In this document: in pieces, positions 37,044 through 46,880 of the stretch
Layout: the number at the start of each line of letters is the position of its first letter
Position numbering within the stretch: the stretch's first letter is position 1
Translations under genes and position numbers: made by a program
Assembly: GCF_011057975.1 (NCBI RefSeq)
Contig: NZ_CP049109.1
Location: forward strand, 2,325,001 to 2,389,000
Reading direction: 5' to 3'
Length of the DNA stretch: 64,000 bases
Source: Sphingosinithalassobacter tenebrarum
GTDB lineage: Bacteria; Pseudomonadota; Alphaproteobacteria; Sphingomonadales; Sphingomonadaceae
Notes under the pieces: model-generated
What the model was told of the DNA's origin: nothing
Seen by the model: only the letters and a program-made list of their open reading frames with translations
The model's database searches: none

Positions 37044-37984
37044 CAGTAAGGCTCTTCATCGACGGCGCTGCAGGCACCACGGGACTCGAAATCCGCGAGC
37101 GGCTTGCCCCGCGCAGCGAGATCGAACTGCTGACGCTCGCCGACAAGGACCGCAAGGACCCGGCCAAACGCGCCGGAATCCTGAACGACGCGGATTTCGT
37201 CATTCTGTGCCTTCCTGACGATGCCGCGCGCGAGGCGGTTTCGCTGATCACCAACGATCGCACCCGAGTTATCGACGCATCGTCGGCGCACCGCGTCGCC
37301 GACGGCTGGACATATGGCATGGCCGAGCTCGAGCCGGGCCAGGCGGCCGCAATCGCCGAAGCGAAGCGGGTCAGCAATCCGGGGTGCTGGCCCACAGGTT
37401 TTCTGGCGCTCGTGCGCCCGCTGGTGCGCGCCGGGCTCGTCCCGCATGACTGGCCGCTCTCCTATTCGGGCGCATCGGGCTATTCGGGCGGCGGCCGCAG
37501 CATGATCGCCGAGTTCGAGGACGAATCCGCGGAGAATTACACCGATACCGCCTATCGCGCCTATGGGCTCGGCCTTGCACACAAGCATCTGCCGGAAATG
37601 CAGAAACACGCGCGCATCGCGCAGCCGCCGATCTTTCAGCCAGCGGTCGCCCGAGTGATCCGCGGCATGCTTTCCGAAGTGCCGCTGCCGCTGATGGCGC
37701 TGCCGCGCAAACCCGCACCGGCCGCGATCGAAGCCGCGCTCCAGGAAGCCTATCGCGATTCACCGGTCGTGCGCGTCCTGCCCACCGCCGACACCGGCGC
37801 GGTGCGGATCGAGGAGGATGCCGGCAGCGACCGGCTGACTCTGCGCGTTTTCGCCAATGCCGAGAGCGGGCAGGCCCGGCTCGTCGCGACCTATGACAAT
37901 CTGGGCAAGGGCGCCGGCGGCGCGGCCGTGCAGAATCTCAACATCATGGCCGGACTCGATCCCACCGCCGGGCTGACACTCTGA
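37040..37984 (+). CDS. argC: N-acetyl-gamma-glutamyl-phosphate reductase (short type)
   Basis: A 314-residue NADPH-dependent reductase of arginine biosynthesis, third step. The dinucleotide-binding start is FIDGAAGTTGLEIRERL and the catalytic Cys116 sits in NPGCWPTG. At 314 residues it belongs to the shorter AGPR class common in alphaproteobacteria. ATGA overlap with the preceding gene. The next gene is zwf, 127 bases downstream. No other arg genes are in the window. Confidence 0.95.
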   Translation: MTVRLFIDGAAGTTGLEIRERLAPRSEIELLTLADKDRKDPAKRAGILNDADFVILCLPDDAAREAVSLITNDRTRVIDASSAHRVADGWTYGMAELEPGQAAAIAEAKRVSNPGCWPTGFLALVRPLVRAGLVPHDWPLSYSGASGYSGGGRSMIAEFEDESAENYTDTAYRAYGLGLAHKHLPEMQKHARIAQPPIFQPAVARVIRGMLSEVPLPLMALPRKPAPAAIEAALQEAYRDSPVVRVLPTADTGAVRIEEDAGSDRLTLRVFANAESGQARLVATYDNLGKGAGGAAVQNLNIMAGLDPTAGLTL

Positions 37985-38111
37985 CCCTTCCCCGCGCGGC
38001 GAACGCGAAAAGAATCGGCGTTCGTGCGCGGCGGCGCTTGTCTCGTGCTTTTGGCATCCGTATCGCAGGGGCGATCGTTCCGGCCTGACCATCCCAATCT
38101 GAAGGAGCCAC

Positions 38112-39569
38112 ATGGCCCAGCCCGTCGAGAAACTGTTGCTGTTCGGCGCGACCGGCGACCTTTCGCGCCGCATGCTCATTCCATCGCTCTTCGGCCTTCA
38201 TTCCGACGGGCTGCTTCCCGATCAACTGACCATCACCGGCACCGCCCGTTCGGAATATGACGATGCGGGCTTTCGCGATTTCGCCGCCGAAGCGCTCGAG
38301 GAGTTCGCCCCCGCCGATCGTATGACGGAAGACAATGTCGCGGCGTTCCTCGAGCGGCTGCACTACCATGCGCTCGATGCCTCCTCGCAGCACGGCTATG
38401 ACGCGCTCGCCGAGGGGCTTGGCGACATTTCGGGCGGCCTCGCCATCTTCCTTTCAACCGCGCCCTGGCTGTTCGGCCCCACCATCAAGGGGCTGCAGGG
38501 GGCGGGCCTTGCGACCGACAAGGTCCGTATCGGACTGGAAAAACCGCTCGGCAAGGACTTGCAGACCAGCTGCGAGATCAACGACATCGTCGCCGATGCC
38601 TTTCCCGAGGAACGGACCTTCCGCATCGACCATTATCTGGGCAAGGAAACCGTCCAAAACATCCTTGCGCTGCGCTTCGGCAATTCGCTGTTCGAGCCTG
38701 TCTGGAACGCGCGCGGGATCGACAATGTCCAGATCACCATTTCGGAAACGGTCGGGCTCGAAGGCCGCGCAGGCTATTATGACGAAGTCGGCGCGCTGCG
38801 CGACATGGTGCAGAACCACATGCTCCAGCTCGTCTCGCTGATCGCGATGGAGCCGCCCGCGCATTTCGACGGCACCTCGATCCGCGACGAGAAGGTGAAG
38901 GTACTGCGATCGCTGCGCACCATCGCGGCCGAGGATGTCGGTCATCACACCGTGCTCGGCCAATATGGCGCGGGGGCCGTCGCGGGAAAGATCGTGCGCG
39001 GCTATGACGAAGAGCTGGAGCAGGTTTCCGACACCGAAACCTTCGTCGCGCTCAAGGCGCATGTCGACAATTGGCGCTGGCAGGGCGTGCCTTTCTATCT
39101 GCGCACCGGCAAGCGCATGGCCGAGCGCCGCAGCGAGATCGTCATCCAGTTCAAGCCCGTGCCGCATTCGATTTTCGCCGAACGCGGCGGTATGCTTCAG
39201 CCCAATGCACTGGTCATCCGATTGCAGCCGGAGGAATATGTCCGCCTGCTGGTGATGGCCAAGCAGCCCGGCCTCGATCGCGAAGGCATCCGCCTGCGCG
39301 AAGTGCCGCTCAACCTCTCGCTCGACACCGAATTCGCGGGGACTCAGCGGCGCATCGCCTATGAACGATTGCTGCTCGACCTGATCGAAGGCGACCCGAC
39401 ACTGTTCGTCCGGCGCGACGAAGTGGAAGCACAATGGGCCTGGATCGATGCGGTCCGCGAAGGCTGGAAAGCCAACGGCGTGAAACCCAAGCCCTATTCC
39501 TCGGGAAGCTGGGGCCCGTCGGCGGCGATCGCACTGACCGAACGCGATGGCGTGACCTGGCACGAATGA
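38112..39569 (+). CDS. zwf: Glucose-6-phosphate 1-dehydrogenase
   Basis: A 485-residue enzyme oxidising glucose-6-phosphate to 6-phosphogluconolactone with NADP or NAD. The nucleotide-binding loop is LFGATGDLSRRML and the substrate motif is RIDHYLGKE. First gene of the Entner-Doudoroff cluster. The leader is AAGGAG seven bases before the ATG. Sphingomonads lack a complete Embden-Meyerhof route as a rule, so this cluster carries most glucose flux. Confidence 0.97.
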   Translation: MAQPVEKLLLFGATGDLSRRMLIPSLFGLHSDGLLPDQLTITGTARSEYDDAGFRDFAAEALEEFAPADRMTEDNVAAFLERLHYHALDASSQHGYDALAEGLGDISGGLAIFLSTAPWLFGPTIKGLQGAGLATDKVRIGLEKPLGKDLQTSCEINDIVADAFPEERTFRIDHYLGKETVQNILALRFGNSLFEPVWNARGIDNVQITISETVGLEGRAGYYDEVGALRDMVQNHMLQLVSLIAMEPPAHFDGTSIRDEKVKVLRSLRTIAAEDVGHHTVLGQYGAGAVAGKIVRGYDEELEQVSDTETFVALKAHVDNWRWQGVPFYLRTGKRMAERRSEIVIQFKPVPHSIFAERGGMLQPNALVIRLQPEEYVRLLVMAKQPGLDREGIRLREVPLNLSLDTEFAGTQRRIAYERLLLDLIEGDPTLFVRRDEVEAQWAWIDAVREGWKANGVKPKPYSSGSWGPSAAIALTERDGVTWHE

Positions 39570-39652
39570 AGACGCCGCGCCGCAGGGAACCTTGGCGGCG
39601 CGCACTGGTAACAACAGGGTATGGGCACTGATCCCGTGCCGATGGAGATTGC

Positions 39653-40357
39653 ATGACCGAGATCGAATGGTGGGAATATGACAATGCCGACGAGATGGCG
39701 GGCGAAGTGGCCGGCGATGTCGGTTTCATCATCGAAAGCGCGATCGATACGCGCGGCAATTGCGTGATCGCGTTGCCCGGCGGCAAGACTCCCCTGCCCA
39801 TCTACGAAAAGCTCGCCGAGAAGAAGATCGACTGGAAGCGCGTTACGATCGTGCCGACCGACGACCGGCTGGTGCCGATGGGCGATGAGCGTTCCAACGT
39901 CACGATCATCGGCAAACAGTTCATTCCGCTCGGCGCCCGCGTGATCCCGATCACCAGCGAGGCAGCCGAGGATTACAAGGCAGCGGGGCGCGCCGCCGAT
40001 GCCCGGCTTCAGGACGTGCACTGGCCGCTCGACCTGTGCCTGCTCGGCGTGGGCGCGGACGGGCATACTGCCTCGATCTTTCCCGGGCCCGATCTGGAAG
40101 AAGCGCTGACCGGCCCCAAGGAACGCCGCGCGCTGGGCGTCATGCCCGATCCGCTGCCGCCCGAAGCCCCCGTGCCGCGCGTCACGCTTTCGCTCGAAGC
40201 GATCAAGTCGGCCAAGGCGCTGATGATCGCCGTGAGCGGCGCCAAGAAACGCGAGGTTCTGGAAGCCGCGATCGCGGAGGGCGTATCTTCGCCCTACCCC
40301 ATCGGTCGCGTGCTGGCGGAGGCCGAACTGCCGGTCGACATCCACTGGAGCGCGTGA
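39653..40357 (+). CDS. pgl: 6-phosphogluconolactonase
   Basis: A 234-residue SugarP isomerase-fold protein: ALPGGKTPLPIYEKL, TIVPTDDRLVP and CLLGVGADGHTASIFPG are the family blocks. It hydrolyses the lactone made by Zwf to 6-phosphogluconate. It lies 83 bases after zwf and is followed by a palindromic repeat before edd. Confidence 0.96.
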   Translation: MTEIEWWEYDNADEMAGEVAGDVGFIIESAIDTRGNCVIALPGGKTPLPIYEKLAEKKIDWKRVTIVPTDDRLVPMGDERSNVTIIGKQFIPLGARVIPITSEAAEDYKAAGRAADARLQDVHWPLDLCLLGVGADGHTASIFPGPDLEEALTGPKERRALGVMPDPLPPEAPVPRVTLSLEAIKSAKALMIAVSGAKKREVLEAAIAEGVSSPYPIGRVLAEAELPVDIHWSA

Positions 40358-40370
40358 TGCACCCACCTCG

Positions 40371-40463
40371 CTCCGTTTGGGCTGAGCTTGTCGAAGCCCT
40401 GCTCTTTTCTTCTGAGCGTTGCGGGAAGGCAGAACCGCACTTCGACAGGCTCAGTGCGAACGG
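40371..40463. repeat. Sphingomonad-type palindromic repeat, copy 1
   Basis: An imperfect inverted repeat of about 93 bases between pgl and edd. The left arm core CTGAGCTTGTCGAAG and the right arm core CTTCGACAGGCTCAG are near-complementary, with outer ends CCGTT and AACGG. The same core occurs after edd at 42319-42406. I associate this sequence family with intergenic regions in sphingomonad genomes. It could fold in mRNA and affect stability between cistrons. Confidence 0.85.
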
Positions 40464-40478
40464 ACGAAAGTAGTCAGA

Positions 40479-42302
40479 ATGGCAACCCTCCACTCCGAAA
40501 TCGCCGCCGTCACCGATCGCATGATCGAACGTTCGCGCAACGGGCGTCAGGCCTATCTCGACCTGATCCAGCGCGAGCGCGACAGCGGCGCCGATCGCCC
40601 CAAGCTGGGCTGCGCCAATCTTGCCCATGCCTATGCCGGCACCGACGAACAGCGCGACAAGCTGCGCGACGGGCGCGGCATGAATATCGGCATCGTCACC
40701 GCCTATAACGACATGCTTTCGGCGCATGCGACCTACTATCGCTACCCCGAGCAGATGAAGATCTGGGCGATGGAAGTCGGCGCGACCGCGCAGGTTGCGG
40801 GCGGTGTCCCCGCGATGTGCGACGGCGTGACGCAGGGCTATTCGGGCATGGAGCTGTCGCTGTTCAGCCGCGACACGATCGCGATGTCGACCGCCGTGGC
40901 GCTGAGCCACCGCACGTTCGAAGGCGCGGCACTGCTCGGCATTTGCGACAAGATCGTGCCGGGGCTGCTGATCGGCGCGCTGCGCTTCGGCCATCTGCCG
41001 ATGCTGCTCATCCCCGGCGGGCCCATGCATTCGGGCCTCGCCAACAAGGAAAAGGCGCGCGTCCGCGAGCTCTATGCCGAGGGCAAGGCGAGCCGCGAGG
41101 AGCTGCTCGACGCCGAAATCGCCGCCTATCACGGCAAGGGGACATGCACTTTCTACGGCACGGCCAATTCGAACCAGATGATGATGGAGGCGATGGGTCT
41201 GCATATCCCCGCTTCCGCATTTGCAAACCCGCAGGGCAAGCTGCGCCAGCAGCTGACGCGCGCCGCCGTCCACCGGCTCGCGGAACTGGGCTGGAACGGC
41301 AATGATTATCGCCCGCTCGGCCGCTGCGTCGACGAAAAGGCGATCGTCAACGCCGCGATCGCGCTGCTCGCGACCGGTGGATCGACCAATCACCTGATCC
41401 ATTTGCCCGCAATCGCGCGCGCGGCGGGGATCGTGATCGACTGGGAGGATTTCGACCGGCTCTCGCGTGTTATCCCGCTGCTCACCCGCGTCTATCCCAA
41501 CGGATCGGCGGACGTGAACGCGTTCGAGGAAGCGGGCGGCCCCGCCTTTGTCATCCGCGAACTGCTGAACGGCGGGCTGATGCATGGCGACGTCCTTACC
41601 GTCGCGCCCGGCGGCATGGCCGATTACGGCCGCAAGCCGGCAGTCGAGGACGACACGCTCGTCTGGAACGACCTGCCCGAAAAGAGTGGCGACGACAGCA
41701 TCGTCCGCACGCTCGACGCGCCCTTTTCGCCCGAGGGCGGCTTCCGCATCCTCGCGGGCAATCTCGGGCGCGGCTGCATCAAGGTCTCGGCAGTCGAGCG
41801 CGAACGCTGGATCGTCGAGGCGCCGTGCCGCGTCTTTTCCGACCAGGCCGAAGTGCAGGCGGCGTTCAAGGCCGGCGAGCTGGACAGGGACGTGATCGTC
41901 GTCTGCCGCTTTCAGGGGCCCAAGGCGAACGGCATGCCCGAACTGCACAAGCTCACCCCGCCGCTCGGCGTCCTCCAGAATCGCGGATACAAGGTCGCGC
42001 TGGTGACCGACGGCCGCATGTCCGGCGCGAGCGGCAAGGTGCCCGCCGCGATCCATGTCACGCCCGAAGGCGTCGCCGGCGGCCCGCTCGCCAAGCTGCG
42101 TGACGGCGACATCGTCCGGCTCGATGCCGAAGCAGGCACGCTGGAAGCATTGGTCGACGCCGCCGAGTGGGAAAGCCGCAACCTCGCCCCCGCCCCGCCT
42201 CCGGCGATCGGCACGGGCCGCGAACTGTTCGGCATGATGCGGCACCTGGCGGACGAAGCCGAGCGCGGCGCCTCGGCGGTGCTGGCGGGAGCCGGGTTGT
42301 AG
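40479..42302 (+). CDS. edd: Phosphogluconate dehydratase
   Basis: A 607-residue IlvD/Edd-family [4Fe-4S] enzyme that dehydrates 6-phosphogluconate to KDPG. Cysteines are visible in [24 protein letters not shown] and [17 protein letters not shown]. The C-terminal [13 protein letters not shown] block is Edd-like and separates it from the branched-chain dehydratase at 8.0-9.7 kb. The ATG at 40479 is used. It is bracketed by two copies of the same palindromic repeat. Confidence 0.97.
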   Translation: MATLHSEIAAVTDRMIERSRNGRQAYLDLIQRERDSGADRPKLGCANLAHAYAGTDEQRDKLRDGRGMNIGIVTAYNDMLSAHATYYRYPEQMKIWAMEVGATAQVAGGVPAMCDGVTQGYSGMELSLFSRDTIAMSTAVALSHRTFEGAALLGICDKIVPGLLIGALRFGHLPMLLIPGGPMHSGLANKEKARVRELYAEGKASREELLDAEIAAYHGKGTCTFYGTANSNQMMMEAMGLHIPASAFANPQGKLRQQLTRAAVHRLAELGWNGNDYRPLGRCVDEKAIVNAAIALLATGGSTNHLIHLPAIARAAGIVIDWEDFDRLSRVIPLLTRVYPNGSADVNAFEEAGGPAFVIRELLNGGLMHGDVLTVAPGGMADYGRKPAVEDDTLVWNDLPEKSGDDSIVRTLDAPFSPEGGFRILAGNLGRGCIKVSAVERERWIVEAPCRVFSDQAEVQAAFKAGELDRDVIVVCRFQGPKANGMPELHKLTPPLGVLQNRGYKVALVTDGRMSGASGKVPAAIHVTPEGVAGGPLAKLRDGDIVRLDAEAGTLEALVDAAEWESRNLAPAPPPAIGTGRELFGMMRHLADEAERGASAVLAGAGL

Positions 42303-42318
42303 GATTGGGTAGAATAAT

Positions 42319-42406
42319 CCGTTGGGGCTGAGCCTGTCGAAGCCCTGTCCTTCTTCTTTCGGCCTCGGAAGGAAGAACGGCGCTTCGACAGGCTCAGCGC
42401 GAACGG
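42319..42406. repeat. Sphingomonad-type palindromic repeat, copy 2
   Basis: An 88-base imperfect palindrome between edd and glk. Left arm CCGTTGGGGCTGAGCCTGTC and right arm ending CAGGCTCAGCGCGAACGG pair over more than 15 bases with a central loop of about 20. It is the same family as copy 1 and more symmetrical. It ends 21 bases before the glk start, so it lies in the glk leader. Confidence 0.88.
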
Positions 42407-42427
42407 TTCGGAGAGGATCTGGATACG

Positions 42428-43396
42428 TTGGAAGTCGTAGCAGTCGATATCGGGGGCACCCATGCCCGTTTCGCGATCGCCGAAGTCGAGAACGGCAAGG
42501 TCGTTTCGCTTGGCGAGAACGTGAAGCTCAAGACCGCCGAACATGGCAGCCTCCAGCTCGCGTGGCAGGCGTTCGGACGCGCAGTCGGTCGTCCCCTGCC
42601 CCGCGCGACGGGAATCGCCGTGGCCTCGCCGATCAAGGGCGACCTGATCAAACTTACCAACAATCCGTGGATCATCCGCCCTTCGCTGGTGAAGGAGCGG
42701 CTCGAAGTCGACAGCTATGTGATGGTCAATGATTTCGCCGCGGTCGGCCATGCCGTGGCCCAGCTTCCCGACGATGATTTCGAATATCTCTGCGGCCCCG
42801 AAACGCCGCTGCCCACCGAAGGTGCGATCACCGTATGCGGCCCCGGCACCGGCCTCGGCGTCGCGCAGGTCGTCCGCCACGGCAAGGGATATGAGATCAT
42901 CGCCACCGAAGGCGGTCACACCGATTTCGCCCCGCTCGACGGAATCGAGGACGCGATCGTCAAGCGGCTGCGCAAGACCTATACGCGCGTCTCGGTCGAA
43001 CGGATCGTGTCGGGGCCGGGCATCGTCGGCATCTATGAAACGCTGGCCGATCTGGAGGGGCATGCCGTCGCCAGCCGCGACGACAAGACGCTGTGGACGA
43101 TGGCGCTCGAAGGCAAGGACAGCCTCGCCGTCGCCGCGCTCGATCGCTTCTGCCTCAGCCTCGGCGCCGTGGCGGGCGATCTTGCGCTCTCGCACGGGCC
43201 GACCGGCGTGGTGATCGCCGGCGGGCTCGGGCTGCGGCTCAAGGACCATCTCGTCAATTCGGGCTTTGCGCAGCGTTTCACTGCCAAGGGGCGCTTCCAG
43301 TCGCTGATGGCCTCGATACCGGTCAAGCTGATCACTTATCCCGAGCCGGGCCTCTACGGCGCGGCGGCGGCCTATGCGCAGGAGCACACGCAATGA
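42428..43396 (+). CDS. glk: Glucokinase
   Basis: A 322-residue ROK-unrelated glucokinase of the E. coli Glk type: [16 protein letters not shown] at the start is the phosphate-binding motif, [13 protein letters not shown] carries the catalytic Asp, and [13 protein letters not shown] is the second phosphate loop. It phosphorylates glucose so that Zwf can act. The start codon is TTG at 42428, close behind a palindromic repeat; no ATG occurs near the conserved N-terminus. Overlaps eda by four bases. Confidence 0.95.
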   Translation: MEVVAVDIGGTHARFAIAEVENGKVVSLGENVKLKTAEHGSLQLAWQAFGRAVGRPLPRATGIAVASPIKGDLIKLTNNPWIIRPSLVKERLEVDSYVMVNDFAAVGHAVAQLPDDDFEYLCGPETPLPTEGAITVCGPGTGLGVAQVVRHGKGYEIIATEGGHTDFAPLDGIEDAIVKRLRKTYTRVSVERIVSGPGIVGIYETLADLEGHAVASRDDKTLWTMALEGKDSLAVAALDRFCLSLGAVAGDLALSHGPTGVVIAGGLGLRLKDHLVNSGFAQRFTAKGRFQSLMASIPVKLITYPEPGLYGAAAAYAQEHTQ

Positions 43397-44004
43397 AACC
43401 GATCGAAACGATCATGCGGACGAGCCCGGTGATCCCGGTGCTGGTGATCGAGGACGCAGCTGCTGCCCGCCCGCTCGCCGAGGCGCTGGTGAAGGGCGGG
43501 CTCAAGGTACTCGAAGTGACGATGCGCACCGGCGCCGCGATCGAGGCGATGGCGGAAATGAAGAAGGTCGACGGTGCGATCGTCGGCGCCGGCACAGTGA
43601 TCAACGAGGCGCAGTTTCGGCAGGTGGCGGATGTCGGCGCCGAATTCATCGTCTCGCCGGGGCTCACCGAACGCCTGGCGAAACCGATCCTCGAAGCCGA
43701 AATGCCGCTGCTGCCGGGCACCGCCAATGCCTCGGACATCATGCTCGGCCTCGAACTCGGGCTCGAACATTTCAAATTTTTCCCGGCCGAAGCCGCCGGC
43801 GGATTGAAGGCGCTCAAGGCGCTCGCCGGCCCCTTCTATCAGGCGAAATTCTGCCCCACCGGCGGCATCAGCGCGGCGACCGCGCCCGAATGGCTCGCGT
43901 TCGACCGCGTGCTATGCGTCGGCGGCAGCTGGGTGACGCCCAAGGGCGCGTCGATGGAGGATGTGGAGCGGATTGCACGGGAAGCGGCGGGGCAGAAGGG
44001 CTGA
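43393..44004 (+). CDS. eda: KDPG aldolase
   Basis: A 203-residue class I aldolase that cleaves 2-keto-3-deoxy-6-phosphogluconate to pyruvate and glyceraldehyde-3-phosphate. The Schiff-base lysine is Lys128 in HFKFFPAE; the catalytic Glu lies in LEVTMRT and the phosphate site in [14 protein letters not shown] overlap with glk. It completes the set zwf-pgl-edd-glk-eda. Confidence 0.97.
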   Translation: MKPIETIMRTSPVIPVLVIEDAAAARPLAEALVKGGLKVLEVTMRTGAAIEAMAEMKKVDGAIVGAGTVINEAQFRQVADVGAEFIVSPGLTERLAKPILEAEMPLLPGTANASDIMLGLELGLEHFKFFPAEAAGGLKALKALAGPFYQAKFCPTGGISAATAPEWLAFDRVLCVGGSWVTPKGASMEDVERIAREAAGQKG

Positions 44005-44018
44005 CAGTCACAGCTTTC

Positions 44019-44107
44019 GTCACCCTGAGCCTGTTTCAGGGTCCACCGTGCCAAGGGCGCAGTCCTCGCTTGTTGCACCGTGGATGCTGAAACAAGTTCT
44101 GCATGAC
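44019..44107. repeat. Second sphingomonad palindromic repeat family
   Basis: An imperfect inverted repeat of 89 bases between the convergent eda and mltG genes. Left arm GTCACCCTGAGCCTGTTTCA and right arm ending TGAAACAAGTTCTGCATGAC are near-complementary, and both arms share a CCACCGTGC-like block. The sequence differs from the two repeats around edd. It may also serve as a transcription stop between the two genes. Confidence 0.8.
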
Positions 44108-44132
44108 AAAGAAGAAGATTCTGACGCCGCCC

Positions 44133-45104
44133 CTACATCTCACCCCGCGAACGCCGGATCGCATACCATTTCTGCACATTGGCATTGTGCTGTTCGAGCG
44201 TTTCGGAAAACACATGTCCGCCGGTGCCGTCGGCGACGAAATAGAGTGCGTTCGAATCCGCCGGGTCGAGCACAGCGTCGATCGATTCGCGCCCCGGATT
44301 GGCGATCGGCCCCGCCGGGAGGCCCGTCATCGTATAGGTGTTGTAATCGTTCTTCGCTTCCAGCTCGGAGCGCAGGATGCGGCGGCCGAGCGGCTTGCCC
44401 TTGGTGATGGGATAGATGATCGTCGGATCGGCCTGCAGCATCATTCCGCGCTTGAGGCGGTTCGAATAGACCGCCGCGACTGTCCGCCGTTCCTCGGGCT
44501 TGCTCGTTTCCTTCTCGACGATCGAAGCGACGATCAGCGCGTCACGTGGCGTATCAACCGCGATCCCGGGTTTGCGCCGCTCCCATGCCGCGGCGAGATA
44601 CTCGGCCATCGCCTTCTGCATCCGGTCGACCACACTCTGCCGCGTATCGCCGCGCGTATAGGCATAGCTGTCGGGCAGGATCGTGCCCTCCACCGGAATG
44701 TCGATTTCGCCGGTCAGATAGGGCGCCTTCATCAGCGCCTCATGCACAAGCACCGAGGGCATGCCTTCGGGAATGGTGACGAAGCGCTGCAGCGTGTCGC
44801 CGCCCTGCATCGTCTTGAGGATGTCGGACTGGCTGAGGTGCGCGGGAAAGCGATATTCGCCAGCCTTGATATGCGCATCGCCGCCGAAGATGCGCGACAG
44901 GATGACGAACCAGCGGGCATTGCGGATCGCACCTGCCTCTTCGAGTTGCCCGGCGGCAGTCGAAAGGCTCGCCCCGTTCGGCACGACCACCGTGACATTC
45001 TGCTCTGCGGGACCGGCGGCGCCCCAGTCGCGTACGACCCAGACGCCTCCGCCGATCAGTGCGAGGATCACCAGCAGGCCGAAACAACCGAAAAGCCGAC
45101 GCAT
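44133..45104 (-). CDS. mltG: Endolytic murein transglycosylase MltG
   Basis: A 323-residue inner-membrane enzyme (YceG-like). One N-terminal transmembrane helix (LFGCFGLLVILALIGGGVWV) is followed by a LysM-like portion and the YceG domain with the catalytic Glu in IVASIVEKETSKPEERRTVA, then SNRLKRGMMLQADPTIIY and MTGLPAGPIANPG. It cuts nascent glycan strands and sets their length. It lies 31 bases after fabF, its usual sphingomonad neighbour. Confidence 0.95.
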   Translation of the reverse strand: MRRLFGCFGLLVILALIGGGVWVVRDWGAAGPAEQNVTVVVPNGASLSTAAGQLEEAGAIRNARWFVILSRIFGGDAHIKAGEYRFPAHLSQSDILKTMQGGDTLQRFVTIPEGMPSVLVHEALMKAPYLTGEIDIPVEGTILPDSYAYTRGDTRQSVVDRMQKAMAEYLAAAWERRKPGIAVDTPRDALIVASIVEKETSKPEERRTVAAVYSNRLKRGMMLQADPTIIYPITKGKPLGRRILRSELEAKNDYNTYTMTGLPAGPIANPGRESIDAVLDPADSNALYFVADGTGGHVFSETLEQHNANVQKWYAIRRSRGEM

Positions 45105-45135
45105 ATTCAGCCCCTTTCCGGCCTGTCCCGTGTGA

Positions 45136-46395
45136 TCAGACCGCCGCCATCACCAGCGAGGCATTGGTGCCGCCGAAGCCGAAGCTGTTGTTGAGCACCG
45201 CCTTCACCTTGCGTTCCTTCGCCTTGTGCGGGACGAGATCGACGCCCGCGCAATTCTCGCTCGGATTGTCGAGGTTGAGCGTCGGCGGAACGATCTGGTC
45301 GCGCATCGCGAGAATGCAGAAAATGCTCTCGACCGCGCCCGCGCCGCCGAGAAGGTGCCCGATCGCCGACTTGGTCGAACTCATCGACATGCCCGAAATC
45401 TCGTCCCCGAACAGCCGGCGCACCGCGCCCAGCTCGAGCTCGTCACCGAGCGGCGTCGAAGTGCCGTGCGCGTTGACATAGTCGATGTCGGAAAGGCTCA
45501 GCCCCGACTTCTTCATCGCCATCTGCATCGAACGGAACGCACCCGATCCTTCGGGATGCGGCGCGGTAACGTGATAGGCATCGCCCGACAGGCCATAGCC
45601 GAGCACTTCGGCATAGATCGTCGCGCCGCGCGCCTTGGCCCGCTCATATTCCTCGAGAACGACCACGCCTGCGCCTTCGCCCATGACGAAACCGTCGCGG
45701 CCCTCGTCCCAGGGGCGGCTGGCCTTGGTGGGATCATCGCGGAATCCGGTGGAAAGCGCGCGCGCCTGACCAAAACCGGCAATGCCGATCGGGCAGATGG
45801 TGCTTTCTGCCCCGCCCGCGAGCATCACATCGGCATCGTCCATCGCGATCATCCGCGCGGCGTCGCCGATCGAATGGGCGCCGGTCGAACACGCCGTCAC
45901 GACCGCATGATTGGGGCCCATCAGGCCGTATTTGATCGAAACCTGGCCCGAGATCAGGTTGATCAGACGGCCGTGAACGAAGTGCGGCGAAACCCGCTTG
46001 GGACCCTTGTGCTCGAGAACCAGCGACTCGCTTTCGATCCCCGGCAGTCCGCCGATGCCCGAACCGATCGAGCAGCCCGCGCGGAAACGCTCTTCCTCGG
46101 TCATGTCGAGCAGGCCGGCATCCTCGATCGCCTGGCCCGCGGCATCGATGCCGTAGACGATGAAGGGATCGACCTGACGCTGAATCTTGTGATCGACACG
46201 CTTGCCCGCATCGAAGCCATATTCATGGTCGGCCGGCTTCACTTCACAGGCATAGTTGCTGTGAAAATCGGTGGCGTCGAACCGGGTGATCGTCCCCGCA
46301 CCGGATTTGGCGGCGGTGATATTCTTCCAGCTGGTTTCGACATCACCCCCCAGCGGAGTGACGAGTCCCAGGCCGGTCACGACTACGCGACGCAT
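45136..46395 (-). CDS. fabF: 3-oxoacyl-ACP synthase II
   Basis: A 419-residue condensing enzyme. The Cys-His-His triad sits in VTACSTGAHSIGDA, NAHGTSTPLGD and KSAIGHLLGGAGAVE. It elongates acyl-ACP in fatty-acid synthesis. The ATG at 46395 (MRRVVVTGLGLVTPLGG) has GGAG seven bases upstream; an in-frame ATG at 46419 is less likely. Follows acpP in the same orientation. Confidence 0.97.
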   Translation of the reverse strand: MRRVVVTGLGLVTPLGGDVETSWKNITAAKSGAGTITRFDATDFHSNYACEVKPADHEYGFDAGKRVDHKIQRQVDPFIVYGIDAAGQAIEDAGLLDMTEEERFRAGCSIGSGIGGLPGIESESLVLEHKGPKRVSPHFVHGRLINLISGQVSIKYGLMGPNHAVVTACSTGAHSIGDAARMIAMDDADVMLAGGAESTICPIGIAGFGQARALSTGFRDDPTKASRPWDEGRDGFVMGEGAGVVVLEEYERAKARGATIYAEVLGYGLSGDAYHVTAPHPEGSGAFRSMQMAMKKSGLSLSDIDYVNAHGTSTPLGDELELGAVRRLFGDEISGMSMSSTKSAIGHLLGGAGAVESIFCILAMRDQIVPPTLNLDNPSENCAGVDLVPHKAKERKVKAVLNNSFGFGGTNASLVMAAV

Positions 46396-46527
46396 GATCC
46401 TTCTCCGTACTTCATTCAATGCGACTCAGCGCAAAACGGCTCCCCGCCCCCGTAGTTTCAACCCCGGGACGGGAAGCCGCGCGTGCTGTTCCGACCTTGG
46501 GCATGCGGAAAGCTCCGCAGCGCAGGT

Positions 46528-46761
46528 TCAGCCCTGATGTTCGTCGATATAGGTGATCGCGTCCTTGACGGTCGTGATCTTCTCTGCAGCGTCATCGGGG
46601 ATCTCGACGCCGAATTCTTCTTCGAAAGCCATGACGAGTTCAACGATGTCGAGGCTGTCGGCGCCCAGATCGTCGATGAAGCTGGCTTCCGGCGTGACGT
46701 CCGATTCCTGGACGCCGAGATGCTCGCTGACGATCTTGGTCACACGATCCGCGGTGCTCAT
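46528..46761 (-). CDS. acpP: Acyl carrier protein
   Basis: A 77-residue acidic protein with the phosphopantetheine attachment serine in [18 protein letters not shown]. It carries growing acyl chains for FabD, FabG and FabF, all encoded in this cluster. The gap to fabF is 132 bases and to the upstream secreted-protein gene 119 bases, so it may have its own promoter, as expected for a highly expressed gene. Confidence 0.97.
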   Translation of the reverse strand: MSTADRVTKIVSEHLGVQESDVTPEASFIDDLGADSLDIVELVMAFEEEFGVEIPDDAAEKITTVKDAITYIDEHQG

Positions 46762-46880
46762 GATCCCTGTATTCCTCTTCTATGGCTCTGGGTCAAAATT
46801 TCGATCCACGCACCTAGAGCGCTGTCGATGCGCTGGCAAGTGTTCCGGCGCGCATTTTCCCGGCGCCGGAGGAACCCTGC

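Noticed and set aside
40203..42245. A minus-strand open frame of 680 codons opposite edd
   Set aside because: Shadow of a conserved dehydratase gene in GC-rich DNA; no motifs or ribosome-binding site.
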